Shown piece after piece: positions 33,870 through 48,503 of a stretch of DNA of 64,000 nucleotides. The stretch spans positions 22,787,746-22,851,745 of the forward strand of contig OX940872.1 in the NCBI GenBank assembly GCA_954871525.1. Direction: 5' to 3'. Within the stretch, counting starts at the first letter, position 1; each line of letters starts with the position of its first letter. Under the pieces are notes generated by a model. That model made no database searches. It was not told where the DNA came from and saw only the letters and a program-made list of their open reading frames with translations. The position numbers and the translations under genes are program-made. Source of the DNA: Parietaria judaica. Lineage: Eukaryota > Streptophyta > Magnoliopsida > Rosales > Urticaceae.

Positions 33870-36066
33870 ATGCAATCGAGTGGGTCCGAGCCAGCGAGTC
33901 CGACGACTCAGCGGACTCAGTCGTTCGCGTCAGCCACAGACACGCGTGGGAAGCACAGGATACAGGCTGAGCTCAAGCGGCTCGAGCAAGAAGCCAGATT
34001 CTTGGAGGTCAGAATCTTTTCGATAACTCCTAGGATTGTCGTTTCTTGCTGTTATGGATTCTGATGTTACTTTGAGATAGTGTTGTCTGGTTTTGGAGTT
34101 TTGCCTTGGTTTGAGCTGAATTGATGAAATTGGGATTATGGAATTTGTGAATTTTAATAATGAAATGTTTGATTCAAATTTTGAATGTTTATGTTTTTTA
34201 TTACTGTAAAGAGTTATAATCTCCATTGGTTTGAGCTGAATTTGGGATTATAGTTTTGAATTTCGTCGGAATTTGCGATCCAAATCGTTCATTCCGAAGC
34301 TTTGCGGTGCGATATGAATTTATTGGATATTTTGGGGGCTCTGTAAACGAAGGAGTCGGGGGTGATACGGGTAATTAACGTAGCAGCCGTCCGTCTATAA
34401 TTTTCCCACTCTTCTTCCTCCATAGGGAATTCTCCGAGATTTTCTTCTCAAATTGAGTTTTTGTGTAAATTTCTCGTCTGCGAATCTCGTTTTTTTTTTT
34501 TTTTTTTTTGAAACTGTGGTGTCTGATTTTTATCATATAACCATTTTAAATTCGTTCATCTGTAAACAATGGAGTTTGTTTTTGAGTTCCATCTTGATCA
34601 GTATGTTCCGAACCTCTATTTTCTAGTGACTTGTTTTTTAATTACATTGATCTGTGGTATGGTCAATTTGGTTTGTGATCCAATCTAAAAAGGCAGTTTT
34701 TGTTTAGTTTGGTTAAACCCTTTTAGGGTGGTCTAACGGTGGATCTCAGAGTCTAGAGCTTGTTCTTGGATGTCATATTAAAGTAAACTGCTAAATGAGA
34801 AGAACAAAGTAAAAGTCACGGCTTTTACGATATGAAGTAGATTTTTTCTTTTTTGCTTGTAGGTTCAGTGTTTCCCTTTTAATACTCTTGAAGTTACTCT
34901 TGGGTCTAGGAAACCAAGTCTGGCCTATAGCCGGGTCTAGGGGTGAAAACGGTCACCGCTTCGGTTATTTTAAAATTTTCATATCAGGCCAACCTTTATA
35001 TGGGGCTATTCATTATTTAGGTAATTTGTTCTGTAGCATGGTCTCGGTTTACCGATCTTAATAAGGATGACGATCATAGTAATCTTGGATTTATAGCATG
35101 CATTAATGTTAACTACCCTTTTTTTTTGGCAACCTAATCTCCCACCTCGTGAGAGAAATTAAGTTTTATGCGAACGGTTAATTGGCAAGACCGGGCCAGG
35201 CCTAACTAAACCTTAAAACATAAATAACCGAACTCTCAACATAATAAATAATTCAAATGCATAATTAGAACCGAAGAGAAAAGCACAGAAATGTTCACGT
35301 GATGATAAAATGTTCCGAAAATATTGATTAAGGTATCCTATCTTCTCGTGTTGCTAACTTTACTAGTTGTGCTGCGGTTTTTAAGCTTTGAAGGATTCTT
35401 CGAGACATTTGAATACTGGGTCCACTCGTCTCTGTAACTTTGATCAAACTTTGCATGACCAGCATTCCTTTGTCAAGGAACTAGGAATTCATTAATGGAT
35501 TATCTCGTAGATTTTTCTTCTTGAGTTCCCAAATTATGGTCTTTGTTCTCTATTAGCTACTTGTTTCAAACAACTGAAGCGCCAAAATTGAATGATTAGA
35601 CAATTAGCTTGTGTTCTAATCTATGTAATCGTCGTAATTGATGGCTCTTTTTTTTTTTTCTACGTGTCATGTCTCATACAGGAAGAGCTCGAACAGCTCG
35701 AAAGGATGGAAAGAGCCTCGGCTGCATGCAACGAGTAAGCTTATATATATAAAATTAAAAACGGACATGGCAAAACCCCGGTTTGACTTTATGTTTTTTG
35801 TTTATGTTTCAGAATATTAAGTAACGTAGAAACCAGACCCGATCCGCTACTTCCTGCGTAATGCCTTTCTCTGACTCCTTTCACCATTTTCGTCATTTCA
35901 TCTAACATTCTGTTTTCTCACCTCTAATTCTGTTTTCTGTTATGTAAGTTATGTCTAAAGTTCTGTTTTCTCATGGCGCAGAACGCATGGCCCGGCGAAT
36001 GTGATTTGGGATCGATGGTTTGAACCGCCGCCAGATTCGACAGGCTGCAGATGCTGGATCCTGTGA
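33870..36066 (+). CDS. Heterotrimeric G-protein gamma subunit, type A (AGG1/AGG2 class)
   Basis: This is the obligate partner of G beta at the plasma membrane in plant G-protein signalling. The four exons are 33870-34007, 35682-35734, 35813-35857 and 35982-36066, 321 nt in all (106 aa). All introns are GT-AG and the phases agree; the exon pattern is usual for plant G gamma genes. The N terminus is Ser/Thr-rich. A coiled-coil segment follows (GKHRIQAELKRLEQEARFLE then EELEQLERMERASAACNE). The signature DPLLP and WDRWFEPPPDS come next. The C terminus GCRCWIL is a CaaX box (CWIL). The final Leu predicts geranylgeranylation, and the Cys two residues before the CaaX Cys is a likely palmitoylation site. 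Intron 1 is 1.67 kb. The ARFC1 gene lies tail-to-tail 323 bp downstream. Confidence 0.95.
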
Positions 36067-36389
36067 CGATTATCACTAATTTACACATCAAGACTTTCTG
36101 ATTCTGATCCTGGTTTCTCGTACAGAGGACATCCGACAGTTTTAGGGTTTTAGAGGTCATTGTTGAATTTTTTGTCGAAAATGTTTCTGTGTGCAGATTT
36201 CAGTTTATAGCAAGTTGCGAGTGTCGGAATTGAAATTGGCCAGGTTTTCATTTTTCAATCGAAATGTTACATAATGATTTGAAATTTGAATTTCTCATCG
36301 AAATTCTTCGGCGTTTGCGATTCGAGGTTATAAAAGAAAGCAATCTGAGAAGTTTGCTCATTACAAGAGAATACCATCTACTTTTCTCT
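36067..36389. other. Convergent 3' ends of G gamma and ARFC1
   Basis: Only 323 bp separate the two stop codons, so the 3' UTRs probably lie close together or overlap in antisense. No other feature was seen. Confidence 0.6.
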
Positions 36390-38098
<1,709 letters not shown>

Positions 38099-38270
38099 CT
38101 GAAGTTGGATCAGTGAAACTGCGATTGATTCGAACCCAGAAATCAGGGATTGGTGAAGAGCTCTCTGTCGAAGAAGAAAGATGGTGGCTTGAGAGAGATG
38201 AGGAATCGATCGGAGAATCTGAGCGTGGATTTGGATTTGGAAAAAGGCTAGGAAGGTTTGTGCGAAGGAA

Positions 38271-39790
38271 CATGGAGGCCTTTTCTGGGGCCCACGGGGG
38301 ATGCTGACGTGTACTTTTGGTGGCTGATGATAAATCCGCAATCGTATTGATTCCTTGTCGTTTCTCCGATTAATGTCGTTTTTATTTTTTCATATAAAAT
38401 AGTATTATTACAGTGCTAGGCCTCTTTTTACGAGAAGTGTGCGGATTCGACTCTCTCGTTTAAAAAAAATGAAAATAGCCCCTCTCTCTTGTCTTATGCT
38501 TGTAGCATGGCATTTGATCTCTCTGTTTTAGAAAATGGCGTAAATGATCCTTCTTTTTTACGATTTTAATGTGGAATTGGCTAATTGATCATCATTTTTT
38601 ATTTTAATTTTAAATTTAATAATATTATTGATTTTGAAATTATTAAATACATGGTTTATAATTTTCGACGTGCCTTCGGCATGCCCGTGAACACGTATAA
38701 CCTATCAATATGAAGTCTTACTAAAACTATACATTTATATTATTTATAAGTAATAAGTATAATTCTTATTTTTATATAAATACAAATATGACCTATCAAT
38801 ATGATATTTATTTTAGTGTGTTTTTTTTTAGTTATTTTATGTCTTATATTGATAGTAATTTTGAATTTATATAAAAAATAAACTAAATTTTTTGTCGATA
38901 TTTCTACCGGCATGCCCGTGAAATTCGGCATTTTTGGCATGCCTTTTTTTTTTTTCGTCGATATTTTCATTGACATGCGGCATGCCCGTAAAATGGAAGG
39001 AGGAAACAGCTTCGACACGACATTTATAACATTGATTAAATATGTAATTTATTTATAAAAAAAATCGTTTAATGTGAGAAAAAAAATACATTTATCCTAT
39101 TAATGTTGTATATTTGTTTTGTCGTCTTGGACTCAGTATGCTTAAAACTTGACTTAGTCGTTCAGTCATTTGAATGTCGTTTATCATTATTATGCCATGT
39201 CAATCATCTCAAGCTACCGTAACTTTTTTGTCGCTTTATGATTAGTACAATTATCCATTTGTCTCTTGTCGTTTAATGTTTTATGGATAAGAATTACTTT
39301 CATTTTTTTAATTCTTATTTCTGACAACGCATATGGATATTTTAGTCTACTATTAAATTATTAATTTCTCTGACAATTAGTGTATATAACTATATATAGC
39401 TTATAAATTATACCACATTCGAATAAACTTGTAAACAATATTATACTTATTTAACTGTCCTCAGCTCCTCGTTACACCACCAAACAACACACACATTTAT
39501 AACCTAAATCTAAATATATGTAATATTGATAATCTAATTAGAATTTCTTTTATATTTTCACATAGATAAGACGCGCAATAAATGTTTGTCTGCAGATTCG
39601 TCTCGAATCTCGATCATAATTCACAGATACACTGAACTAAAAAAAAATTAGCCACATAAATTTATTACATTAAAAAAGATAAAACTATTTTTTTTAGTAT
39701 GCATTAATCAATTTAATTTGTGATTAACTTCAAAAGAAAAAAATGAATATACCAATATTTTCTCTTTTTTAAAAAAAGTAGACAAAAACT
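38271..39790. other. AT-rich intergenic DNA with degenerate repeats
   Basis: No gene is seen. From about 38655 to 39005 the motif GGCATGCCCGTGAA or GGCATGCCCGTAAA recurs three times with GTCGATATTT spacers. Related text (CGACATGCGG, GGCATGCAGCATGCC) lies at 58590-58670, so both are probably relics of one repeat family. Confidence 0.45.
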
Positions 39791-40072
39791 CAGAGTCATC
39801 TATCCATCCACGTGTACAAAAAGATCAATGCTGTACCCAATAAGAAAAAGCCACGTCATCACCTTCTCTCTCATGGGCGACACTCTCGAAGCTCACCTAA
39901 ATCAAACCCACTCTCTCTCGTTGCAATCTCCGCCAAATATATCTATCTATATATCTATACATTACGTATATATATTAATATATATACACACACACACACA
40001 CCATTTTCTCTCACTTTCCCACCGCCGAGAAACCCGTTTTCCCGGCAGCCAAACAGCCCGCCGGAATCCGCC
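39791..40072 (+). promoter_or_regulatory. PKP1 promoter and 5' leader
   Basis: CCACGTGTAC lies at 39810-39819 (G-box core) and GCCACGTCATC at about 39851. A TA-rich stretch with TATA-like motifs at about 39937-39985 precedes a short (AC)n run at 39987-40000 and a CT-rich leader. The transcript start is not certain. Confidence 0.5.
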
Positions 40073-43000
40073 ATGGCCCAGTCTCTCCAGCTCTTCACCG
40101 GCACCGTCTACAACCGCTCCCCCAAGCTCCCACGCATCTCGCGTGGTCCTCGCCGCTTCGCTGCTACTGCTTCCTTCCCCACCCTCCGAATCCGAGCCTC
40201 GTCTTCGTCGTCAGATCTCGAGCCCTCGCCGACGCCGACGCTCGTCTCCGACAATGGCGGCGCGATCCGAGCCGTTTCGGCGGCGGCGTACTCCGGCTCG
40301 TCGATCGAGGTGGATTCGGTGACGGAGACGGAGCTGAAGGAGAACGGGTTCAGGAGCACGAGGAGGACGAAGCTGGTGTGCACGATCGGGCCGGCGACGT
40401 GCGGGTTCGAGCAGCTGGAGGCGCTGGCCGTGGGCGGGATGAACGTGGCGCGGATCAACATGTGCCACGGCACGCGCGAGTGGCACAAGATGGTCATCGA
40501 GAGCGTGCGGCGGCTCAACGACGAGAAGGGCTACGCCGTCGCGATCATGATGGACACCGAGGGGAGCGAGATTCACATGGGAGACCTCGGCGGTGCTTCG
40601 TCTGCGAAAGCCGAGGTACGAGATTGTGAAAATTGAAGGTTTGTGCGTGTTGGTGGTAATTCGGAATCTTTAGGCGATAGCTATCGGATTGTTGCCGATA
40701 GTGTAGTGCGTGTTGGTGGTAATTCGGAATCTTTAGGCGATAACTGAGGTTGATAGCTATCGGATTGTTGATAGTGTAGTGCGTGTTGGTGGTAATTCGG
40801 AATCTTTAGGCGATAAATGCCGCCATGAGGGGCTTTTGTGCTTGAAATATTTGTAGAGAAGCTCTGCATTTTGAGAAACGAAGAGTTTGAAGGGCTTGTT
40901 TGGTAGTTATTTAGATGCCTTAAGGAATTAATAATTTGATTATATACTGATTTGGAGTTCCTCGATTCATCGGCAGTGAGTTTAGATTTGTTGCATTAGA
41001 GTAACGATTGTTTGTTGCGAGAAATTTCTGTTTCGGAAATTTTTCCACGATGAATGGATGCTGAGAATCGGGCAATTACCAGAACATTTTGGCGTGAAGT
41101 TAGAATTTGATAAGTAAGGATGGTTTTTCCACTTGAAATTGTTTCTGTGCTTATTGGTGATGTAGTTGAGATAATGTACGGGGCGCTCGCTTGGTTGATA
41201 ATTCAATTGCTGGTGCGATAGTATGAAGTTTGTACCTCGGGTCTAAGAAACACTTTTTGGTGGTGAATTAGCTGTAAATGTTTATCCTTTCGGCAGTTAA
41301 TGGTGCGATAATTTGGAGTATGAAGCTCGGATGTGTAAAAAGTGTAGGTGGTGAAGTTAGATATAGCTGGATTGTTGAGAAGTAGCAATTTTTGCTGAGA
41401 CTATTATAAGTCTATAAGGGTTTTCAAGGTGAAATGGTTGTTAATAGATGGTGTTGTTGGTACAAGAATTGGGATTGTTCATTTCTTGTTTGGTAGTGAA
41501 CTAATCCCTTAGGACGGAATTTGAAATTGGAAGTAATATTTGAATTTTTTTGCTGGCGGAGTTAGGATTCAGCTTCGATTTTTTCACTGTTTGCTATCAA
41601 AATGCAGGATGGTGAAGTCTGGACTTTCAGTGTCAGAGCTTTTGATTCGGGTCTACCTGAGCGCACGATCATTGTCAATTATGAAGGTTTCGCTGAAGGT
41701 TGCTACTTGTTAATTCTACTCCTGTTAAATGCTTATAGTACTTAAAAAAATATATTCAATTAAAGGAAAAAATGGAGTAGTTGGCAGCATCTCCCCTTAA
41801 ACTTTAAGTTTGTTGCTTTTTGCTATACAAACTTTTGTTTGGTCTATTACAATATTGATAAAATCGATATATATATATATATATATATATATTTATCTAT
41901 GACGGTATGCGACACTGTTAAGTGCAAAATCACCATTAATGATGTTTTTAGCGTAACGTAAGCATAGATAGATATTTCTTTTGCCAATGAGATTATGTGA
42001 TAGCCATTTCTATGAATTTTATTGTAAAGAGGGGATATTAAACATTAAAACAAAAATTCAGGGGCATTTGTGTTGATAGTGCAGAAACGTATTTATCAAG
42101 GTTACATCTTATGCAGATGTGAAAGTGGGTGATGAACTCTTAGTGGATGGTGGAATGGTGAGATTTGAAGTGATTGAGAAGATCGGTCCAGATGTGAAGT
42201 GCCTATGTACCGATCCTGGGCTATTATTGCCACGAGCTAATTTGACTTTCTGGAGAGACGGGTCCCTTGTCCGAGAGCGCAATGCCATGCTTCCCACAAT
42301 TTCTTCGAAGGTCAGTGCTTTTGCAATTTTAATATTTTTCTATGTGTTCAACTTCCAATTTGTTAAGATCTTCTGAACCGGATTGTACATCCCTGTGTTT
42401 GAGAAATGTGAACCGAGACCTGTTTTGGTATGGAAACTGGGTTTTTCAGATACCAGTTTTAAAACCGGTTACGGTCTGGTTTTTAAAAGTGTGTGATGTG
42501 GAGCTTTGCCATATCACAATCATGGTTTTACTGTGTAAAACCAGTTTAAACTTGGTTTTTATGAAGTTACAAAATTTCCAAAAATCGACTTTGAGTGAAG
42601 AAAAATAACTAGGTATTAAAACCTTTTTTTTTTAATTCCGAAATTAATCTTGAAAGTAGAATTGAATTTGTAATAATTACTAACAAATTACAATATAAGT
42701 CTCCAATTAAATATTGGTTTCGCTTAAAAACTAGTTTGGAATCTATACGCTTTTAAACAAATGTAATTGGCTTTTGTATTCTGCAAAAGTTAATTTATTG
42801 CCTGCTGTGTATTCAATTAACATTCTAGATAATATATAGATATATTATATATATTAGTACATTTTATGCTTTGATAATGAAGAAGTATATTTATTACAAA
42901 AATATATCATGTATCTCATACTCAAACTGCCCTTCATTAGGATTGGTTGGACATCGATTTTGGAATTGCAGAACGTGTTGACTTTATCGCCATTTCGTTT

Positions 43001-45797
43001 GTCAAGTCCGCGGAAGTCATCACTCATCTCAAGAGCTACATCGCGGCAAGATCCAGTGAAAGGCAACACACTCCTCTCCCTAAACCCTAATTGACATTGA
43101 CATATTCGGTTGATGTTTGTTGCTAATTCTCACATTGTACATATTTAGTCAAACTCTTAATCTCTTGTCATCAGCAATAATGAGAAGCCAAAGAAAACCC
43201 CTCTTTGTTCTAATAACTTGGCTTTCACCACCTGAATAAGTTGATCTCGGGCATACCACTAGTATCTCCCGACTTCCCTTAAGTTTCTTTTGTTTTTTTT
43301 ACGTTGTCCTTTAAGTTCTCTTCTAACATAATTAACATACAGTAGAACTTCGTTAATTTAATACTCGATAAATTAATAACTTCGATTGAAGTATACTTTT
43401 GTCCTGTCCGGACTCTCAATATCGCTATTAAATGAATACTTGATAAATTAATAACCTCGATAATAAAATTCTTCTTGAACGGTAAACCGGTATTTGTTTT
43501 TCTTACCGGGACTGATAACATACTTAGTTTCTTTTTTTTTTTTGTTAATACTCTCAGCTTTACCACCTGCATAACTTGATATTTCGGTAAACCAGTATCT
43601 TATACCTTCCTCTATTTTTCATGTGACAGTTTAGGTATTTGCTTGTTCCAGTATTTTATGCAGTCCTCTATTTTTCATGTGACAGTTAGTTATTCACTTG
43701 TTTTTTGACATTTCAATACAGTGACATCGCTCTCATTGCGAAAATCGAGAGCATAGACTCGCTGAAGAACTTGGAGGAGATCATCCAAGCTTCCGATGGA
43801 GCCATGGTGGCAAGAGGAGATCTGGGCGCTCAGATTCCGTTAGAACAGGTCCCTGCAGCTCAGCAAAGGATCGTGCAAGTCTGCCGACAGTTAAATAAAC
43901 CGGTCATTGTGGCGTCTCAGCTGCTTGAGTCCATGATCGAATACCCGACCCCCACTAGAGCTGAGGTGGCAGATGTTTCGGAGGCAGTACGGCAGAGAGC
44001 TGACGCTCTGATGCTCTCCGGAGAATCGGCAATGGGCCAGTACCCGGATAAGGCACTGGCTGTTCTGAGAAGTGTTAGCCTGAGAATCGAGAAGTGGTGG
44101 AGGGAAGAGAAGCGCCACGAGGCGATGGAGCTTCCGGATGTCGGCTCATCGTTCTCCGATAGTATTTCGGAGGAGATTTGCATCTCTGCCGCCAAGATGG
44201 GTAAGTATTCACTTACAATTACACATTCACTTACAATCACATGCGTATACATACATGATGTATCGGTTGTTACGGTCCCGAGATCTTGTCGAGAGACTTA
44301 ACTCTAATTCCAGAGAGAAACTAGACTCTACTTGAAAAACTCTTGACCACCTTAAACTGACCAAACATTATAACCTAATGGACCGGGCCTAAAACCAAAA
44401 CTTAGTCACTCAAATCCAAAAACATGTTCTGTGTTTGGTCAATCCAAGTTTTGGATTATCATAAGCTGTCAGTTTCATGGCATTGTCTCTCACAATATAC
44501 AGACATACACGTAACACATATATATTTGTGGCCAACATGGCACATACTAATATTAGAGATTTTTGCGGCATAAAGCCAATCGCGTTGGCATATTCTCAAA
44601 TTTTCTATCGGCAATAGTACTCGAAGCTGAAACAGTGCCAGTGTTAAATTCCATCCTTAAATAGTTAAAAGATGTTTCTGGGACACTTGTCACCCTGAAA
44701 AATTCAAATGAAAAACTAATATTAAAAAAATACACTTATATAGCAAACCCGGTCTTGTGGCCAACACAGCACATACACATAGATATGATTATATATATAT
44801 ATATATATAATTATATATATTATCCACTTTCATTTGCAACCCTTAAATAAGCTAAAGACCATGATGCTAAAAAATTCAGCTATTAATAATGGATCATCAA
44901 TTTCGCTCTTTTTTTATTTGGGTCAATACAAGTTTTGAATTATCATTATCTGTCATTTGTTTAATCTCTCATAATATACGTATACATATATATATATATA
45001 TATGCGCATACACTGATGATGTTGATAGGTAGTCTTGTCTTATGGCCAACACAGCTCATTCATTTGTCACCCTTTAATAAGCTCAAGCCCTTGTATACCA
45101 TTTCTTAATAGATCATCAATTTGTATACGTTTGAATTATCATTATCTTTTATACACACGCACGATATATATATTGCCTCTCACAATATATATACCTCCAC
45201 ATACACGATATATATATATATATACACACACACGCTTATACACAGATGATGTAGATGTTGTTTGTTGGGTATGCTCTGAAGTATTTTTTTTATTCAATAG
45301 TAATACTTATTATACCTTAGTTAAGCTAATTAAACAATAATTCAAATAATTAACCCTAATTAAACTTGTGCATTTGCCACCCTTTAATAAGCTAAAGGGT
45401 GTGACGATGGCAAGTTCGCCAATTAATAATTAATGATCAATTCATTTACACAAATCTTATCCTGATATCTGATGTTGACTCGTATGATCTGGCAGCAAAT
45501 AATTTAGGAGTGGACGCACTCTTCGTGTACACAAAAACGGGCCACATGGCGTCGCTCCTCTCGCGGTGCCGACCCGACTGCCCGATCTTCGCCTTCACGT
45601 CCACTACCTCGGTTCGAAGACGCCTGAACCTCCAGTGGGGCCTCATTCCCTTCCGTCTGAGCTTCTCCGACGACATGGAGAGCGACCTCAACAAGACGTT
45701 CGCCCTCCTCAAGGCCCGGAACCTCGTCAAGTCCGGGGACCTCGTCATCGCCGTCTCCGACATCCTCCAGTCGATCCAAGTCATGAACGTCCCGTAG
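40073..45797 (+). CDS. PKP1: Plastidial pyruvate kinase alpha subunit (PKP1/PKp-alpha)
   Basis: This is a subunit of the plastid pyruvate kinase complex that converts phosphoenolpyruvate plus ADP to pyruvate plus ATP, feeding fatty-acid synthesis. The six exons are 40073-40615, 41608-41698, 42117-42310, 42941-43062, 43722-44200 and 45496-45797, 1,731 nt in all (576 aa). The ATG sits in CCATGG and gives a Ser/Arg/Pro-rich transit peptide of about 60 residues. Domain marks: [13 protein letters not shown] (97-109), RINMCHG (127-133, where the usual NFSHG Ser is Cys), a B domain with [15 protein letters not shown], the active-site signature [13 protein letters not shown] (Lys324), MVARGDLG (345-352), ASQLLESM and SGESAMG. 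The C-terminal domain ends SIQVMNVP. Intron 4 appears to be GC-AG (AAAG|GCAACA); the other four introns are GT-AG. Introns 1 and 5 carry internal repeats. Confidence 0.96.
40643..40816. repeat. Tandem repeat in PKP1 intron 1
   Basis: Three copies of GTGCGTGTTGGTGGTAATTC followed by GGAATCTTTAGGCGATA start at about 40643, 40706 and 40779. The spacers hold GCTATCGGATTGTTG. The 37-bp core is unchanged between copies. The unit length is 63-74 bp. Confidence 0.9.
43340..43470. repeat. Emigrant/pogo-like MITE fragment in PKP1 intron 4
   Basis: After a TA, the sequence CAGTAGAACTTCGTTAATTT then ATACTCGATAAATTAATAAC resembles the terminus of Emigrant-type Tc1/mariner MITEs. A second related block, TACTTGATAAATTAATAACC, follows about 70 bp on. 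The opposite terminus is not clear. Confidence 0.5.
44430..45420. repeat. Diverged repeats in PKP1 intron 5
   Basis: Related blocks recur with GGCCAACAYRGCACATA (44532, 44759, 45042 regions), CACCCTTTAATAAGCT or its variants (about 44839, 45068, 45380) and AATGGATCATCAATTT or AATAGATCATCAATTT. TA/CA microsatellites separate them. This suggests repeated local duplication in the intron. Confidence 0.6.
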
Positions 45798-48181
45798 AGG
45801 CAGGGCGATCCGATCCGGGTTAGCCGTTTAGATAGTTGGTAGTGGAAAGAGATGGGCATTCACTATTCAATTAGAGTTTTGGTTTGTCAACTTTGCTGTC
45901 CCAGTCTGTGCCCTTGATTACTGTTTTTCTTCAATTATTTGGGTTAGATACTAAATCCAAGGCCTATATATTTGTGGTGTCACGCCAAGTTATTAAATAT
46001 TGTGGCCTAGGGTGTTTTTGTAATATCACATCTCTCTAGAGAAGGACGGCTAGTTTTTTCTAATGAATTGTAATAAACAGTATAGTTTTTGTTGCATTTA
46101 TATTTCTGTAATTTATATAATATATATAATAATTATATGATGTCATTTTTGTCCTTGTTTGATCAGAGTTTACCTAAACCGGGTCTTATTTTCCCAAGAT
46201 AAAGATGGGATAGTGTAGATCATTTAGACTTTAGAACATTAATTATTGAAATCATTGAGAGCTTCTTGATAAATAATAAAATTTGAAAAGCATGAATTTT
46301 TGCTTGGCCCACATCTTTTGGCTTATAACCTTCTTTCTTCCTTTGCTCATTCTTTTGTTTTCATCTTTTTAGCAATTCAATGTCCTAGGCTAGTAGTAGA
46401 ACCAATGGAGTTTTTTCAACTCATTAAAAACACAGAGCTATATGATGCATTTTTTACCTGATTATGGAACTCTAAAAGTAGACTATTTTACTTCAATGGA
46501 CTAGTGAAGAAGTCTATTACCGTTTATCTTCATCCGATAGGGCTCACTATAGTCATGTTGCGGAAATCCAAAACCTTATTTACAAGAGAGAACATATTTT
46601 TCACTAGTACTACTAAGGAGTTCTTTACTATTGGTGTTGTGAGAGTGGATCGTGTATGAACTGATGATAACTCGGTTGGTTATATTCGTCCTTAACTCGA
46701 GAAAATAAAAAAAAATATGAAAAACTCGAAAGAAGTGGGATTTATATTCTACCTTAAGAATTTTAGCCTATAAATTGGAGATTCCAAAAAATAACACATC
46801 ACCAAATGATCAGCGGTGAATCATGCTATAACTTTATCAGAAACCTTTTCACATGAATTAAAACATGGTATCTCGAATATACTATAAATTTGGATAAATT
46901 TGTAAGTCTTAACGGGTTCTATACGATGTAATAGTTTTGAAAGACTTTACTTATATCAATGTTGAAATGACTTGCTTCCTATCGAATTCAACAAATTTGA
47001 GAGAATGGTCATGTGCATGGTAGTAACTTGTTGTACGAGCTTTCAAACTACACCATCATAGTATCATGCATGGGGTATTGTTAGAACTAGAGTTCAACGG
47101 AATTGAGTACCACACACACATAGATACCACACCCGCCAAATTACGGAAAAACCCCGCTTGCCCGTGTCTCGTGTGCTTGTAAGTCAGCTAATTGAAAAGA
47201 TTACTTACTTTCAAAATTGTTCTTAAGCACTCGTGTAACGATAGTATCATGTTGCACTTGAAGACAATTTCTTCACAAGAATAATATCTATCAATCTGTC
47301 AAACTAACAATGGCATGAAACTAAATGGGATTATTTAATAATTGGGTATAGAAGACAAGACATAGTTGTAATGTGACGATATGTTATCACTCGTGTGAAA
47401 AATAAAATAAAATAAAATAAATTGGAAATACATTGAAAGGAAGTGAATTTGTTTGTAGAGAACTCAAAAGAAAGATGCAGTATTAGTAGGGCCTGGGATT
47501 GAGAGACATATTCAGAGAAAAAGAAAAGAGGGACAGAATAATTATGAGATAGAAATTTGGATTGGGTACAAATAGCCTAGTCACTTCACTTGTATCATAC
47601 AATACAATAAAATACAATGCTCCTTTTTCCAGCTTTATCAAGTGATCCCATAATTCACTGCCCCCACACACTTTTGATGCTCTAAATACGGGGCTCCGAA
47701 ACCGTTTAGTCTCGGTTTTATGTTCTCTTAAGCCGGTACCAGAATTTTGGTTCAAAAGATTAGTTTTTCTTATCGTCAATTCTCATTTTTATTGATAGTA
47801 TATGAGATTTCGAAACGAGTCTCAATTTTATCTTTTCAAAGCCACAATAGTAATTTATGCTTTAAATTAGTTTTTTTTTATCATTGATTTTGGTTTAAAT
47901 TAATGATAACTGTTTAATCTGGATTGTTAGATCAAGATATAATCAAGGTTCTTTAAAAAAAAATTGTACGAAAAACCTTTCTTTTAAATTTGGGATAAAG
48001 AAGAAGAAAACGAAAACAAGTAATACCTCTTAAATTTACACGATTATTTGTAATTTTCAATTACAACAAGTTTTAGAAATTAGAGAAAAAAATAAAAGTT
48101 TAATAATTTGTACCATGTAAACACCTGACCTGCCTCACTAGCAATTATTTGGATAATCACACTGAGAGCTTATCTTCTGAA
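45798..48181. other. PKP1 3' flank and AT-rich intergenic DNA
   Basis: The PKP1 3' UTR probably runs to about 46070-46110. The rest is AT-rich. The 98-codon minus-strand frame at 47483-47779 shows no similarity I recognise and is treated as chance. Confidence 0.5.
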
Positions 48182-48189
48182 GTCACTCT

Positions 48190-48312
48190 TAGTGCTGCAC
48201 ACCACGGCGTCGTGGCCGATCGCGAACAAATCGTGAAAATCGTGGATGCCGGAGTCGCGACGCGTCGTGGCTGCCGGAATCGCGATGGTCGTGGCTTCGT
48301 CGCGATGGCAGG

Positions 48313-48350
<38 letters not shown>

Positions 48351-48503
48351 GAGGGAGAGAGGGCTGCAGAATCACACATCGCGGTGGCCACTCTCGTTCG
48401 CGATCGTCGCGATTTTTCAACTTCCAATCGCGATCGTCGCGATTCTCCGGAATCCGTCGCGACGAGTCGCGGTTGCATTTGGCGACGAAAATGTGCAGCT
48501 CTA
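48190..48503. mobile_element. GC-rich hAT-type MITE
   Basis: Short inverted ends TAGTGCTGCACA and TGTGCAGCTCTA (10 of 12 positions matching as inverted repeats) are bounded by a perfect 8-bp duplication GTCACTCT (48182-48189 and 48504-48511), the hAT signature. The 314-bp body is GC-rich in an AT-rich setting. It is full of subterminal TCGCGA / GCGATCGTCGCGA motifs and contains a (GA)n run at about 48315-48347. There is no transposase. Confidence 0.9.

Noticed and set aside
43051..43058. A canonical GT donor (CCA|GTGAAAG) for PKP1 intron 4
   Set aside because: Joining it to the acceptor at 43721 breaks the conserved frame before IALIAKIES; the GC donor four bases further on keeps it.
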